Positions 6,589-7,016 of a stretch of DNA of 7,016 nt are shown piece by piece. The position numbers were made by a program, and so were the translations under genes. How positions within the stretch are numbered: position 1 is the stretch's first letter; each line of letters starts with the position of its first letter. Source of the stretch: Pseudomonadota bacterium (GTDB taxonomy: Bacteria; Pseudomonadota; Gammaproteobacteria; Burkholderiales; Burkholderiaceae_C); NCBI GenBank assembly GCA_023460715.1, contig JAEWPH010000282.1, forward strand, positions 1 through 7,016, written 5' to 3'. The notes beneath the pieces were generated by a model that ran no database searches, was not told the origin of the DNA, and saw only the letters and a program-made list of their open reading frames with translations.

Positions 6589-6602
6589 GGCAGCGGAGCC
6601 GC

Positions 6603-7016
6603 TCAACGTCCGGCCGGGGCAGCCGCTTCCGCCAGCAGCACGCCGTGCGGGACGTGCGCGCTGTGCTGGCCGCGCAGCACGTGCACGACCTGCGGCTGGT
6701 CCACCAGCACGCAGGGCTTGCCTGTACGCCGGCAATGGTCCTCCACGCGCCAGTAGGCGTTGTGCCCCACGCAGCCGGTCTGGCAGATGACCAGGTCGGC
6801 GGCAACCAGGCTGGCTTCCAGCGCCGCGTGTCCGTCCTCAGCGGCCACGATCGCGGCGTCCGCCGCCGCCTGCGCCGTCACCAGGCCTTCGGCGCTTTCG
6901 ACCATGCGCTGCGTCACCAGCGCCCCGGACGCGTCCTGCGCGATGCACAGCACGGAGCGCGGGGCCGTGGCATCGGGCCGGTCCACCGCGGCAGCCGGGG
7001 CAGCACCGTCCGGCAC
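6603..7016 (-). CDS. DUF2325 domain protein, C-terminal part (5' end outside the window)
   Basis: At least 137 residues end at a TGA at 6605-6603. The core is DUF2325-like: it begins SVLCIAQD (the opening beta strand) and includes ALEASLVAADLVICQTGCVG, then HNAYWRVEDHC, then RTGKPCVLVD. The C-x2-H pair (C82, H85 of the visible part) and C95/C102 are the prominent conserved-looking residues. A GTG codon lies exactly at the window edge, but the Ala/Pro-rich stretch after it looks like an interdomain linker, so the gene very probably continues upstream. DUF2325 proteins have no established biochemical function that I can cite. A redox or metal-related role for the Cys/His residues is only a guess. 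It is convergent with putA, and the structured repeat separates the two. Confidence 0.75.
   Translation of the reverse strand: MPDGAAPAAAVDRPDATAPRSVLCIAQDASGALVTQRMVESAEGLVTAQAAADAAIVAAEDGHAALEASLVAADLVICQTGCVGHNAYWRVEDHCRRTGKPCVLVDQPQVVHVLRGQHSAHVPHGVLLAEAAAPAGR

Overview
This window looks like a chromosomal segment of a GC-rich betaproteobacterium, most likely a member of the Comamonadaceae (Acidovorax/Comamonas-like). That placement rests on the style of the proteins (RlmD, a PutA without a DNA-binding domain, an Lrp-type regulator, a DUF2325 protein) and on a short structured repeat that I associate from memory with this family. No database search was possible.

Layout from left to right. 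Positions 1-128 are the left end of an IS30-type insertion sequence: the first 27 codons of its transposase run off the left edge on the minus strand, and an IS30-like end sequence lies behind its start. Positions 129-214 hold nothing I can identify. A strong hairpin terminator at 215-245 closes the minus-strand gene rlmD (276-1712), which encodes the 23S rRNA m5U1939 methyltransferase. Upstream of rlmD on the same strand is a small secreted protein of unknown function (1747-2052), then an Lrp/AsnC regulator (2140-2616). A 133-base divergent intergenic region with dyad symmetry separates the regulator from putA (2750-6502, plus strand), a 1250-residue proline dehydrogenase / P5C dehydrogenase. 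A terminator overlaps the putA stop codon. It is followed by a 63-base repeat able to fold into a three-way junction, and then by the 3' part of a convergent DUF2325 gene (6603 to the right edge).

Functionally, the regulator and putA form a classic proline-utilisation module. PutA oxidises proline to glutamate in two steps. Because this PutA lacks the N-terminal ribbon-helix-helix repressor domain of the enteric enzyme, the divergent Lrp-type protein is the natural candidate for its proline-responsive regulator (inference). rlmD and the secreted protein are a separate housekeeping/unknown pair.

I do not see a novel defence or mobile system. The most unusual signal is that the structured repeat after putA appears to have a diverged relative inside the rlmD reading frame. 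There it is read in frame, contributes roughly 17 residues with atypical codons, and keeps the spacing of the hairpins, including one paired (compensatory) change.
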